A DNA stretch of 10,419 bases from an uncultured Collinsella sp. (GCA_902496375.1 CABVAS010000038.1:1-10419), one strand, 5' to 3'. Numbered from the stretch's first letter, positions 1 to 6,408 are shown. Numbers and translations are program-made. The notes: generated by a model from the letters alone, not told the origin.

Positions 1-13
1 CTATTCTTCAAAT

Positions 14-1018
14 TTATTTTATGATATCGCCGTCGGAACCGGCATCCTCGGCCGAGGTGCGCGCGGCCTCCAGGCGCTCGAGCGAAAAGGCGAAGCCCGC
101 CGCCGGCACCTCGATACCATCGCCAAATGCGCCGGTAAAGATGGAGTCATAGCGTCCGCCCGAACCGACCGGATCGGGCAAGCCGCCGGCATAGGCCTTA
201 AAGACCAGGCCCGTGTAGTAATCGAAAGAGTTCATGATGGAGAAGTCGAACGACAGCACCTGGGCGTCCTCGGGAGCCAGGCCCTCGACCAGGGCACGCA
301 GCTCGCGCGTCAGCGGCGCGACGATGCCGGCAGCCTCCAGCAGCGCATCCACGCGGTCGAGCACCTCGGCACCACCGTGCAGGCGCGGCAGCTCGCTAAT
401 GGCGGCCTTGACGGCATCGGACTTGGCGCTGGCAGCCACGCGGGCATCGAGGCCCACAAAGTCGTTGGCATGCACGCAGCGCAGGGCCTCGGCAGCCAGC
501 TCACGATCCTCGCATACCGCGAGCAATTCCTTAAAAGGACGCACGCTGCCTGCGATAATGCGCGCATCGGGAAGTGCCAGCTCGCGCACGGCCTCGGCGA
601 CCAGCGAGACAATCTCGACATCGCCCGAGGTATCGCCCGCGCCGATAAGCTCAAAGCCCAACTGCGTAAACTGGCGCGAACCACCGGCATTGCGCTGACA
701 CTCGCGAACCACCGGCGCCTCGTAACGTAAGCGCAGAGGCAAGTCGGCAGCGCGCATGCGGGTCGAAACCAAGCGCACGATCGGCAGCGTGTTGTCGGGA
801 CGGACCACCAACAGGCGGCCGTCGTCATCAAAGAGCTTAAACGGCGTGTCCGCAATGCGGCCGCCTTCCTCGAGCGAACCCTTGTCCTCGAGCAGCGGTG
901 TCTCGACCGGAAGGTAATGATGCTCCCTGAAGCAGCCCTTCACCGTACATGCGATCTCCTCGCGCGCCTGAGCCTCCTCGGGCAATATGTCCCGGAATCC
1001 CCACGGTGTGGCCGTCAT
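14..1018 (-). CDS. hisZ: ATP phosphoribosyltransferase regulatory subunit HisZ
   Basis: This 334-aa protein resembles the catalytic core of histidyl-tRNA synthetase but stops after it, without the C-terminal anticodon-binding domain; that is the usual form of HisZ. HisZ binds short-form HisG and is needed for the first step of histidine synthesis (ATP + PRPP) in the cytoplasm. Visible class II motifs are a motif-2-like segment GGSRQFTQLGFELIG (about residues 112-126), YYTG (267-270), GSGGRYD (285-291) and a motif-3-like GFAFSLERL (308-316). The ATG at 1018 is preceded by AGGAGG (1027-1032) at 8 nt spacing. It ends with TAA 13 bp from the window edge, so a partner hisG would have to lie off the left side; this is inferred and not seen. 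A stand-alone HisS paralogue is less likely because of the missing C-terminal domain. Confidence 0.88.
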   Translation of the reverse strand: MTATPWGFRDILPEEAQAREEIACTVKGCFREHHYLPVETPLLEDKGSLEEGGRIADTPFKLFDDDGRLLVVRPDNTLPIVRLVSTRMRAADLPLRLRYEAPVVRECQRNAGGSRQFTQLGFELIGAGDTSGDVEIVSLVAEAVRELALPDARIIAGSVRPFKELLAVCEDRELAAEALRCVHANDFVGLDARVAASAKSDAVKAAISELPRLHGGAEVLDRVDALLEAAGIVAPLTRELRALVEGLAPEDAQVLSFDFSIMNSFDYYTGLVFKAYAGGLPDPVGSGGRYDSIFTGAFGDGIEVPAAGFAFSLERLEAARTSAEDAGSDGDIIK

Positions 1019-1053
1019 CTGGTGAGCCTCCTCATGCTGTGTTTCATATAGAG

Positions 1054-1085
1054 CAGAAGACCGGCATAGCTCCGCCGGTCTTCTG
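1054..1085 (-). other. 12-bp perfect hairpin in the hisZ leader
   Basis: The arms 1054-1065 and 1074-1085 pair perfectly over 12 bp around an 8-nt loop (1066-1073). The structure lies 36 nt upstream of the hisZ start codon. It has no clear T-run on either side, so it is not a textbook intrinsic terminator. It could be a second terminator behind the deglycase unit or a leader structure. There is no T-box motif (AGGGTGGNACCGCG-like) nearby. Confidence 0.6.
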
Positions 1086-1196
1086 GGTACTTTAGCATAC
1101 TAGAGTGTTTGCGGGGAGAATCGTCCTCCTCGGCTCACACCGTATTCATTTGGAAACATAGGGCAAGCGGTTAGCAGCAGTCTCTTGTCACAACGC

Positions 1197-1229
1197 AAAA
1201 AGGGCGCCCGCGCAATTGCGGACGCCCTT
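1197..1229 (-). terminator. Intrinsic terminator after deglycase copy 1
   Basis: Read on the minus strand, arms at 1218-1229 and 1200-1211 form a 12-bp stem (one G-U pair) with a 6-nt loop, followed directly by a run of T (the A-run at 1197-1201 on the plus strand). It lies about 50 nt past the stop codon of the deglycase gene and marks the end of the sugar locus. Confidence 0.88.
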
Positions 1230-1280
1230 GTGCAGGATCGAGATATCAACCAGCCAAGATATCGGACCCGTGACCAGCTC

Positions 1281-2342
1281 TTAGTAGTCGAACTGGTGGT
1301 AGTAGCGGCGGTACTTGAGGTTGTGCTTGGTGACCAGCTCGTAGTTGCGCGCGAGGCGGTCGGTGGTCAGCACGGACAGGATCCACGGCGACACGATGAC
1401 GCGGAAGTCGTCGTCCAGGCCCGGGATCGCGTACTCGGCGGTGTCGATGATGACGTAGTCCTCGTCGCCGGTCACGCCGCTGGTGAGGAAGGCGCGGACG
1501 CGCTCGTCGAGGGCGCGGCACTCGTCCTCGCCCATGAACAGGAACACCGGGACGCCGGGCTCGAGCAGCTCGAGCGTGCCGTGGAAGAAGTCGTGCGAGG
1601 TGATGTGGCGGATGCGCTTCCACTGCATCTCCTCGAGCAGGCACATGGAGTACAGGATGGTCTCGCCCCACAGCGCGCCCGAGCCGATGAACATGGTGTA
1701 GTCGGCCAGCGCGTACTTCCTGGCGAGCTCCTCGGCGCGCGGCTCGAAGCGCTTGCGGATGTCGAGCATGTCCTTCCAGACGTCCTTCGTCTGCTCGATG
1801 AACAGGTCGAACTTGGGGAAGCAGCCGCGGCGGTTGAGCAGGCGCAGGCCGAAGCAGTCGGCGAGGTAGTAGCCCTTCTCGCAGCCGCCGGCGCCGTGGT
1901 CGGAGGCCATCATGACGCAGTTCTCGGCGCCCACGGCCTGGCCGATCTTGCCCTCGGGGTTGGTCATGGCGAAGACGCGCACGCCCATCTCCCTCATCTT
2001 GCCGACGGCCTCGAGCACCTCGGGGGTGGTGCCGGACTCGGAGGCGGTCAGCACGACGGACCTGTCGGTCATGCGCTTGTGGCCCATGACGTTCCACTCG
2101 GCGGCGTGGATCAGGTAGACCTCGAGGTCGCGGTCGCCGAACTTGTTCATGAGGTACTCGAGCTGCATGAACTCGTCCCAGGTGCCGCCGACGCCCATCA
2201 GGAAGACGGCGTCGTAGCCCTCCTCGTGCACGCGGTCGGCCAGGGCGGTCATCTTCTTGCCGGCCTCGTAGACGTTCCTGCCGTCCTCGAGGTAGCCCTC
2301 CTGGTCGAAGTGCATGATCTCGATCTTCTCGGTCTCCTTCAT
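1281..2342 (-). CDS. FrlB-like SIS-domain fructosamine-6-phosphate deglycase, copy 1
   Basis: This 353-aa protein has two sugar-isomerase (SIS) folds. The first includes GVGGT (50-54) and the phosphate-binding-type TASESGTTPEV (99-109); the second spans about residues 210-340. The C-terminal part (HG-LELLEPGVP-FLFMGEDE around 254-274, and RRYYHQFDY at the end) closely matches what I recall of E. coli FrlB. FrlB cleaves fructoselysine 6-phosphate to glucose 6-phosphate and lysine. The catalytic Glu/His pair of this family, 16 residues apart, is kept as E238 and H254. The start at 2342 has GGGAGGA (2348-2354) at 5 nt; an upstream in-frame extension exists but has no such support. The gene has its own promoter region and terminator. 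All sense codons end in G or C, and the gene is base-for-base identical to 6430-7491. The exact substrate is inferred from context; glucoselysine or another Amadori compound is equally possible. Confidence 0.85.
   Translation of the reverse strand: MKETEKIEIMHFDQEGYLEDGRNVYEAGKKMTALADRVHEEGYDAVFLMGVGGTWDEFMQLEYLMNKFGDRDLEVYLIHAAEWNVMGHKRMTDRSVVLTASESGTTPEVLEAVGKMREMGVRVFAMTNPEGKIGQAVGAENCVMMASDHGAGGCEKGYYLADCFGLRLLNRRGCFPKFDLFIEQTKDVWKDMLDIRKRFEPRAEELARKYALADYTMFIGSGALWGETILYSMCLLEEMQWKRIRHITSHDFFHGTLELLEPGVPVFLFMGEDECRALDERVRAFLTSGVTGDEDYVIIDTAEYAIPGLDDDFRVIVSPWILSVLTTDRLARNYELVTKHNLKYRRYYHQFDY
1281..2342. repeat. 1062-bp perfect direct repeat, unit 1 (other unit 6430-7491)
   Basis: Same orientation, constant offset of 5149 bp, no mismatch seen. 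The boundaries coincide with the start and stop codons: plus-strand base 1280 is C against A at 6429, and 2343 is G against T at 7492. The two units enclose EIIA, EIIB, EIIC, EIID and the FrlC-like gene. Confidence 0.97.
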
Positions 2343-2390
2343 GTGTGTCCTCCCATCACATGTGCGCAATTCTATACATCGCGCTTCTTG

Positions 2391-2401
2391 CTGATACCAA
2401 T
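2391..2401 (-). promoter_or_regulatory. Proximal operator-like repeat, deglycase copy 1 promoter
   Basis: CTGATACCAAT (plus-strand reading). It matches the proximal repeat before EIIC (5292-5302) and overlaps the first bases of the TATAAT-like -10 box. The core TGATACCAA is a near-palindrome centred on TA, the type of centre found in GntR/HutC operators. Confidence 0.65.
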
Positions 2402-2405
2402 TATA
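2400..2405 (-). promoter_or_regulatory. -10 box of the deglycase copy 1 promoter
   Basis: Perfect TATAAT on the minus strand, about 58 nt before the start codon. The -35 position falls in an AT-rich segment (TTAAAT at 18 bp spacing) next to the distal repeat, so the promoter is flanked by both repeats. This fits repression by an adjacent regulator. Confidence 0.55.
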
Positions 2406-2425
2406 GCCATACGATTGCTTGTTAT

Positions 2426-2436
2426 TTAATACCAAT
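2426..2436 (-). promoter_or_regulatory. Distal operator-like repeat, deglycase copy 1 promoter
   Basis: TTAATACCAAT, 35 bp from the proximal repeat and identical to the distal repeat before EIIC (5325-5335). It sits just upstream of the expected -35 region. Confidence 0.65.
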
Positions 2437-2455
2437 CCAAACTCACGGAGATTTG

Positions 2456-2472
2456 CGGCGAACGGTCGGTTT
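2456..2472 (-). promoter_or_regulatory. Third shared upstream element, deglycase copy 1
   Basis: CGGCGAACGGTCGGTTT on the plus strand. Related sequences lie at 5357-5370 and 7676-7692, at a similar distance (33-37 bp) beyond the distal operator repeat. It could be an activator or auxiliary repressor site; this is inferred only from the conservation between the three promoter regions. Confidence 0.35.
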
Positions 2473-2555
2473 CCTCGCCCGAGTGGTATTACAACGCCAA
2501 TAGTTGTCTATTTCGAGCGCTACTGCCAACGGGTTCCTCACAACTCGCCAGCTAT

Positions 2556-2597
2556 AAAAGCGTTGCGCCAGACCCGCCCAAGCGTTTCCGGCGCAAC
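2556..2597 (-). terminator. Intrinsic terminator after the FrlC-like gene
   Basis: Minus-strand arms at 2590-2597 and 2562-2569 pair over 8 bp (GTTGCGCC/GGCGCAAC) around a 20-nt loop, followed after GC by TTTT (2556-2559). It begins about 13 nt past the stop codon and separates the epimerase gene from deglycase copy 1, which has its own promoter. Confidence 0.7.
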
Positions 2598-2609
2598 CGC
2601 GCAGTTTAG

Positions 2610-3455
2610 TTATTCGGCTTCCATCTCCGCTGTCACACGGCGATATATCTCGATAACCTGAGTCGTCGCCTTGGACGGATCCTGATAGTAGCGGCCATCA
2701 CACGTCTCGGCCGAGACATAGCCCGTATAGCCGTGGCGCATGAGTGCCTCGAGGTCGGCACGCATATCACGCTCGCCGTCGCCCCAGGCAAGATGCGTCG
2801 TGCCGCCGCCCACATCTACAAAGTGGGTGTGAACGATCTTGTCGCCCAAAACCTCAAAGTAGCCGTCGATCGTGTCGCCGGCAACTTCCATGGCGCCAAA
2901 GTCGATACAGGCCTTCAGGTTGGGACGATCGACCGCCTCGAGGATGCGCGCGACATCCTGTGCGGTGTTGACCAACACGGACTCCGACGGCTGCAGGGCC
3001 TCGAGCGCGACGCGAATACCGCGCGTATCGGCGTAGTCGCACACCGAGCGCAGCATGGCAACGCTGCGGGCCCAGGCGTCCTCAGCCGGCTCGTCCAGAT
3101 AGGCCCAACCACTCGTCACCAGAATCTGCGGCACGCCCAACTCAACGGCAACGTCGATCACATTCTTAAAGTACGAGAGGATGCGTTTTTGGCCCGCCTC
3201 ACCGCGCACCGCGACGTTCCACGGCTTGGGGTTGTTCTGCTCGGGGCACACGCACACGATCTTGATACCGTATTGGGCGGCAAGATCGCGAATCTTATCC
3301 ACCGAATCGTGCTCATGGCAATCCACATACAGGTGCATCGAGCCGGTCCACAGCTCGATATTGCGATAGCCGGCCTCACCTGCAGCCTTAAAAAACGTCT
3401 CGATGCTGTAGTAACGATGGTTGATGTTCATGAGCGAAAGCTCGGGTATGACCAT
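2610..3455 (-). CDS. FrlC-like fructosamine 3-epimerase (TIM-barrel sugar isomerase/epimerase family)
   Basis: This 281-aa AP-endonuclease-2-like TIM barrel belongs to the xylose isomerase-like/tagatose-epimerase superfamily. The four metal ligands of the family are recognisable as E152 (in LEALQP), D185 (CIDFGA), H211 (HTHFVD) and E250 (SAET). Length and N-terminal layout fit E. coli FrlC, which interconverts fructoselysine and its C3 epimer psicoselysine. The neighbouring FrlB-like deglycases make an FrlC-type role the best call. Another ketose 3-epimerase cannot be excluded. The ATG at 3455 follows a purine-rich GGGGAGG a few bases upstream. It lies 111 bp after EIID, with a terminator between them and no clear promoter or operator repeat of its own. 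It probably depends on read-through from the EIIC-EIID promoter. Confidence 0.8.
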   Translation of the reverse strand: MVIPELSLMNINHRYYSIETFFKAAGEAGYRNIELWTGSMHLYVDCHEHDSVDKIRDLAAQYGIKIVCVCPEQNNPKPWNVAVRGEAGQKRILSYFKNVIDVAVELGVPQILVTSGWAYLDEPAEDAWARSVAMLRSVCDYADTRGIRVALEALQPSESVLVNTAQDVARILEAVDRPNLKACIDFGAMEVAGDTIDGYFEVLGDKIVHTHFVDVGGGTTHLAWGDGERDMRADLEALMRHGYTGYVSAETCDGRYYQDPSKATTQVIEIYRRVTAEMEAE

Positions 3456-3481
3456 AGCCCTCCCCTTTCGTACGGAGTTTT

Positions 3482-3518
3482 AAAAAACAGGGGGCCGCCG
3501 CAGATGCGACAAGCCCCC
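3482..3518 (-). terminator. Intrinsic terminator between EIID and the FrlC-like gene
   Basis: On the minus strand GGGGGC (3513-3518) pairs with GCCCCC (3490-3495). Further pairing inside (GTCGC/GCGGC) leaves a 4-nt loop, and the stem is followed by TG and six T (3482-3487). It is the clearest T-run terminator in the window, and it lies inside what would otherwise be one operon. Confidence 0.85.
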
Positions 3519-3566
3519 AAAGATCGACGCAACCGTTAGACGCGATGGAAGCGCGATTCGAACATA

Positions 3567-4391
3567 TTAGGCAAGCACGCCAAAGTAAGCGCCGATGATG
3601 CCCACGACCATGGTGCAGAGGATCAGGACCATCGGGTTGATCTTCTTGGAGAGCAGCCAGTAGTAGAGCCAGAAGGCGGCCATACCGAGCATACCGGGCA
3701 TGATGCCGTCCAGGATGTCCTGGAGAGTCTGGGCGGAGTCGCCCTGACCAATGGCGATGGGCAACGAAGCCCAGAACATGTCCTTGCTCATGGCGCCGAC
3801 GACCATGACGCCGACAATGCCGACGCAGGCCATGATCTTTTGCATCAGGCCGGTCTTCTGAGCCTCGTCGAGGAAGCCAATGCCTAGCTCATAACCCTTG
3901 ATAGCGCCAAAGATACGAATCAGGAACGCCGGGATGTTGTAGACGAGCAGGAAGGCGATGGGGCCAAAGACGTTGCCGGCCTGGCACAGGCTGATGCCCA
4001 CGGCAGCGGCGACGACGCGCAGGGTGGACAGGAAGAAGGAGTCACCCAGGCCGGAAAGCGGACCCATGAGGGCGGCCTTGATGTCGTTGACGCTCTCGGG
4101 CTCAACCTCGCCACGAGCGACCTTTTCTTCCATGGCCATCGCGATGCCACCCACGAAGGGAGCGAGCTGCGGGGTGATGTTGAAGAATGCGCTGTGACGG
4201 TGCAAGGCCTCGGCGTAATCATCGGGACGGCCGGCATAGATCTTCTTGAGCATGTTGGCGACCATCAGGCAGAAGGCAATGTTCATCTGCTTGTAGTAGG
4301 TCCAGGAGAATTCCATGCCCAGGGCGCCGGTGTTCACGGCGCTCTTAATGAGGTCGGAGCGAGTAATCTGGTTCTCGGAATTAGAAGTCAT
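3567..4391 (-). CDS. PTS system mannose-family EIID component
   Basis: This 274-aa protein is one of the two membrane-embedded subunits of a mannose-family PTS transporter. Family signatures are the N-terminal Q-ITRSDL segment (8-14), FS-TYYKQMN (28-37), H-AFFNITP (66-74) and the MAMEEK...IKAALMGPLSGLGDS stretch (85-118). The second half holds several hydrophobic segments (about 128-160, 186-205, 232-247, 253-273), and it is of family length. The start at 4391 is chosen because SD-like GGAAGGGG lies 9 nt upstream and the protein begins as in the family; an in-frame ATG at 4400 and longer forms are less suited. It overlaps the end of EIIC by 11 bp, so translation is probably coupled. With EIIC it forms the sugar channel. 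Confidence 0.93.
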   Translation of the reverse strand: MTSNSENQITRSDLIKSAVNTGALGMEFSWTYYKQMNIAFCLMVANMLKKIYAGRPDDYAEALHRHSAFFNITPQLAPFVGGIAMAMEEKVARGEVEPESVNDIKAALMGPLSGLGDSFFLSTLRVVAAAVGISLCQAGNVFGPIAFLLVYNIPAFLIRIFGAIKGYELGIGFLDEAQKTGLMQKIMACVGIVGVMVVGAMSKDMFWASLPIAIGQGDSAQTLQDILDGIMPGMLGMAAFWLYYWLLSKKINPMVLILCTMVVGIIGAYFGVLA

Positions 4392-5154
4392 CGTCCTCAT
4401 CCCCTTCCACAGAAAGCTGGGACTGGGCGCCACCAAGGCCCAGCAGGTCGTACTTGTCGATGCCGATAATGATTGCGATCAGGGCGACGCCGAGGACGGG
4501 CACGTTGGCATAGGAGCACAGCAGGAAGCCCAGGAAGTAGAACGGCACGAGCTGCTTGGTAAGCACCAGACGGCCGAGCATGGCGAAGCCCATGGCAGGC
4601 AGGATGTTGGCTGCGACGCCAAAGCCATCGAGGACGAACGTCGGGATGAAGTCGAGCAGGCCCTGAACGGCGTCGGCACCCAGATAGAAGGAGACCGAGC
4701 ACAGGATAAAGGCCAGGACGACAATCACGAGACCGATAATCCAGTGCATAGCGTAGATACCCTTGAGGTTACCCTTGCTGGCAAAGACGTCGGCACGGTC
4801 GACCAGAAGGGGCATACCGGCGTTGACGACGTTCTTAATGGCCAGGCACAGAGTGGCGATGGGCATCGCGAGCGCGATAGCGGCCTCGGTGCTCTGACCC
4901 AGCTGAATAGCGAAGGCGCAGGCGAGCACACCGCCAATACACTCATCGGGCGGCACGTAAGCGCCGATGGAGATTGAACCCATGAAGAGCAGCTCGAGGC
5001 TCGCACCGATGGCGAGGCCGGACTGCAGGTCCCCGAGGACTATGCCGACGAGCGGGCACAGAACGATCGGGCGGAACGCATAGAGCGTACCGAGCTGATA
5101 ATCGAGCTTACCGAAGGCAGCGATAAGTCCGATGAGGATCGCTTGAACAAGCAT
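4381..5154 (-). CDS. PTS system mannose-family EIIC component
   Basis: This 257-aa hydrophobic protein is the substrate-binding membrane subunit of a mannose-family PTS. The family signature GASLELLFMGSISIGAYVPPDE spans residues 50-71 (the EIIC family motif ending in PPDE). Hydrophobic segments follow at about 75-115, 130-160 and 185-235. The C-terminus is acidic (GDEDDDF). The ATG at 5154 has a strong GGGAGG upstream. It is the first gene of the second transcription unit, behind a structured leader of roughly 140 nt and a promoter with two operator-like repeats. The mannose-family PTS carries mannose, fructose, GlcNAc, galactosamine or, as in the Salmonella Gfr system, fructosamines. The neighbours favour the last; the sequence alone cannot fix the substrate. 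Confidence 0.93.
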   Translation of the reverse strand: MLVQAILIGLIAAFGKLDYQLGTLYAFRPIVLCPLVGIVLGDLQSGLAIGASLELLFMGSISIGAYVPPDECIGGVLACAFAIQLGQSTEAAIALAMPIATLCLAIKNVVNAGMPLLVDRADVFASKGNLKGIYAMHWIIGLVIVVLAFILCSVSFYLGADAVQGLLDFIPTFVLDGFGVAANILPAMGFAMLGRLVLTKQLVPFYFLGFLLCSYANVPVLGVALIAIIIGIDKYDLLGLGGAQSQLSVEGDEDDDF

Positions 5155-5187
5155 TGTTCCTCCCTTTGATCCCTCTTGGATCCGCGC

Positions 5188-5235
5188 GGCGATTCCCGAC
5201 TTGTCAGCGCGCCCTTTTCCATGCCGACAATCGCC
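5188..5235 (-). other. Stem-loop in the EIIC leader, start-proximal
   Basis: On the minus strand GGCGATT (5229-5235) pairs with AATCGCC (5188-5194). The next bases GTCGGC and GCTGAC pair as well (one G-U), leaving an 8-nt bulge on one side and a 14-nt loop. It lies 30-80 nt upstream of the EIIC start codon and could affect transcription elongation or translation. Confidence 0.45.
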
Positions 5236-5249
5236 TAGACAGATCCAGC

Positions 5250-5286
5250 TTGTACCGGTGTGCTGTTAACACCTAAACCGGTGCAA
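5250..5286 (-). other. Inverted repeat just inside the EIIC transcript
   Basis: TTGTACCGGT (5250-5259) and ACCGGTGCAA (5277-5286) form a 10-bp inverted repeat with one G-U or mismatch position. GGTGT/AACACC pairing is possible in between. It starts within about 10 bp of the expected transcription start. It could be a leader hairpin or a palindromic binding site for another regulator. Confidence 0.5.
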
Positions 5287-5291
5287 ATGAT

Positions 5292-5302
5292 TTGATACCA
5301 AT
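5292..5302 (-). promoter_or_regulatory. Proximal operator-like repeat, EIIC promoter
   Basis: TTGATACCAAT (plus-strand reading); its last bases overlap the TATAAT box. The core TTGATACCAA reads almost the same on both strands (8 of 10 positions), with a TA centre. Confidence 0.68.
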
Positions 5303-5306
5303 TATA
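5301..5306 (-). promoter_or_regulatory. -10 box of the EIIC-EIID promoter
   Basis: Perfect TATAAT on the minus strand, in the same position relative to the operator-like repeats as at 2400-2405. TTAAAT lies 16 bp upstream as a weak -35. The promoter is bracketed by the two repeats. Confidence 0.58.
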
Positions 5307-5324
5307 TAGTCATGAGAAAACTAT

Positions 5325-5335
5325 TTAATACCAAT
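5325..5335 (-). promoter_or_regulatory. Distal operator-like repeat, EIIC promoter
   Basis: TTAATACCAAT, identical to 2426-2436 and 33 bp from the proximal repeat. It adjoins the presumed -35 region. Confidence 0.68.
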
Positions 5336-5356
5336 CGCTCAACGGGCGTGTACTCC

Positions 5357-5370
5357 CGGTGAACGGTAGA
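5357..5370 (-). promoter_or_regulatory. Third shared upstream element, EIIC promoter
   Basis: CGGTGAACGGTAGA, corresponding to 2456-2472 and 7676-7692. The ACGGT core begins 35 bp beyond the start of the distal repeat core. Function unknown. Confidence 0.35.
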
Positions 5371-5414
5371 TGGGGGTAACGGGTAAAGCGTTTATCCGGT
5401 ACGCCCACGAATAG

Positions 5415-5437
5415 GGGCGGCGCCGTGCGCGCCGCCC
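5415..5437 (-). terminator. GC-rich hairpin after EIIB (probable terminator)
   Basis: The arms 5415-5423 and 5429-5437 form a perfect 9-bp GC-only stem with a 5-nt loop, 12 nt past the EIIB stop codon. There is no T-run after it on the minus strand, so it may end transcription weakly or protect the 3' end of the deglycase-EIIA-EIIB message. Confidence 0.5.
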
Positions 5438-5448
5438 GTGGTTCCCAA

Positions 5449-5931
5449 TTAGAGGGCACTTAGGGCATCGACCTTGGGGTCGTCGGCCAGAGCGCGAATC
5501 TCGACCTCGACACCGCGGCCGACGAGCTCACGAATGTCCTCTTCCTCGGCAGCAGTCACAAAGATCTGGCGGGAGATCTTACGGGCATCGGGACGCTGCT
5601 CGTCCTTGGACTTGGTGTTGCCCAGGTTGATGGAGGTGATCTGCGGGCAGCCGTCGACAAGCTGCTTGGCCTCGGCGATGCTGGCGACGCAGATGATCAT
5701 CTTGTACTTATCGGTAACACCGGAGTTGATGGCCTCGATGGCGTGCTCCATGTCCTTGATGACGAGCTTGACGTTGGCCGGCTTTCCCATCTTGAGCGTA
5801 GTCTTCCAGACGGGATCGTTGGCAACCTTGTCGCCAACGCAGAAGATGCAGTCAGAGCCCAAGCCCTGGACCCAAGAGACGGCCACCTGGCCATGAAGCA
5901 GACGATGGTCGACGCGAAGCAGTTGAATCAT
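5449..5931 (-). CDS. PTS system mannose-family EIIB component
   Basis: This 160-aa cytoplasmic phosphocarrier accepts phosphate from EIIA and passes it to the sugar during transport through EIIC/EIID. The active-site motif RVDHRLLHGQV is at residues 6-16, with phosphorylated histidine H13. SINLGNTKS (100-108) and the K-QLVDGCPQ segment (89-97) are typical of the family, and length matches a stand-alone EIIB. The ATG at 5931 has a GGGGGT Shine-Dalgarno-like run 5 nt upstream, similar to that before EIIA. It follows EIIA after a 57-bp gap and ends 294 bp before EIIC, where a new promoter sits. Confidence 0.93.
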   Translation of the reverse strand: MIQLLRVDHRLLHGQVAVSWVQGLGSDCIFCVGDKVANDPVWKTTLKMGKPANVKLVIKDMEHAIEAINSGVTDKYKMIICVASIAEAKQLVDGCPQITSINLGNTKSKDEQRPDARKISRQIFVTAAEEEDIRELVGRGVEVEIRALADDPKVDALSAL

Positions 5932-5988
5932 GATTGACCCCCAAAGGTCTCATGCCGGAAACCCGGCCCCATTAATAGCAGGCGGTGA

Positions 5989-6408
5989 CTAGAACTCTTC
6001 CTCGTCATCCGCATCGGTCAGCAGGTCGTTGACAAACTTGACGCGCGTGTCGTCAGCCGCGAGGATCTCGCGGATAACCTGATCGGCGGGAGCCTCCTGG
6101 TCCGAAAAGAGCAGCTGGATCAGCAGCGGCAGATTCATGTTGGCAACCAGGTAGGTGTTGGGGCGCGTCTGGACGATCTTGGTGAACTCGTTGTTGACGC
6201 TGCCGCCAAACAGGTCGGTGCACACGATTACGTCGTCGGCGGGGTCGAAGGTCGCCAGGAGCTTGGCGGCCTCCTCGGCGACGTCGGTGCGGCCGTCGAC
6301 AAACATCGACAGGTCGTGGACGTTATCGCGCGCGCCCGAGAGCAGCTCGGTGCTCTCCTTGATGCCGGTCGCAAAATGCGCGTGGCTGGCGAAGATGTAT
6401 TGCCTCAT
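5989..6408 (-). CDS. PTS system mannose-family EIIA component
   Basis: This 139-aa cytoplasmic protein takes phosphate from HPr and donates it to EIIB. The N-terminal strand plus IFASHAHFATGIKES holds the phosphorylated histidine, H9 in the SHAH motif. VCTDLFGGSVNN (62-73) and NMNLPLL (90-96) match the family's second and third conserved loops. The C-terminus is strongly acidic. The ATG at 6408 is chosen: GGGGGAA lies about 6 nt upstream, whereas the longer TTG start at 6423 would overlap that ribosome site. It starts 21 bp after deglycase copy 2, which implies co-transcription. EIIA and EIIB are separate proteins here and not fused. Confidence 0.92.
   Translation of the reverse strand: MRQYIFASHAHFATGIKESTELLSGARDNVHDLSMFVDGRTDVAEEAAKLLATFDPADDVIVCTDLFGGSVNNEFTKIVQTRPNTYLVANMNLPLLIQLLFSDQEAPADQVIREILAADDTRVKFVNDLLTDADDEEEF

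Noticed and set aside
1019..1196. T-box riboswitch for hisZ
   Set aside because: No AGGGTGG-type T-box sequence, no specifier-loop layout and no terminator with T-run.
1185..2429. 414-codon open frame on the plus strand, antisense to deglycase copy 1 (and its twin at 6316-7611)
   Set aside because: It is open only because every deglycase codon ends in G or C: in this antisense register no triplet inside the gene can start with T, so no stop can occur. The product is a low-complexity Val/Ala/Leu/Glu/His-rich chain with no known fold, and it is duplicated only because the gene is.
2343..2435. N-terminal extension of deglycase copy 1 (in-frame up to 2435)
   Set aside because: The extension would include the promoter -10 box and operator repeats, is absent from copy 2, and has no ribosome site; the ATG at 2342 has GGGAGGA at proper spacing.
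2481..2491. Inverted extra operator (GAGTGGTATTA) upstream of deglycase copy 1
   Set aside because: It resembles the reverse of the operator repeat, but no equivalent exists at the other two promoters, so chance cannot be excluded.
5040..5222. Short upstream frame beginning in the EIIC leader
   Set aside because: It overlaps the start of EIIC in another frame, lacks a ribosome site and gives a composition typical of a shadow frame.
5281..5340. Sigma-54 promoter, as used by many mannose-family PTS operons
   Set aside because: No TGGCAC-N5-TTGC-like -24/-12 pair was found; a TATAAT box is present, and no LevR-type activator gene is in view.
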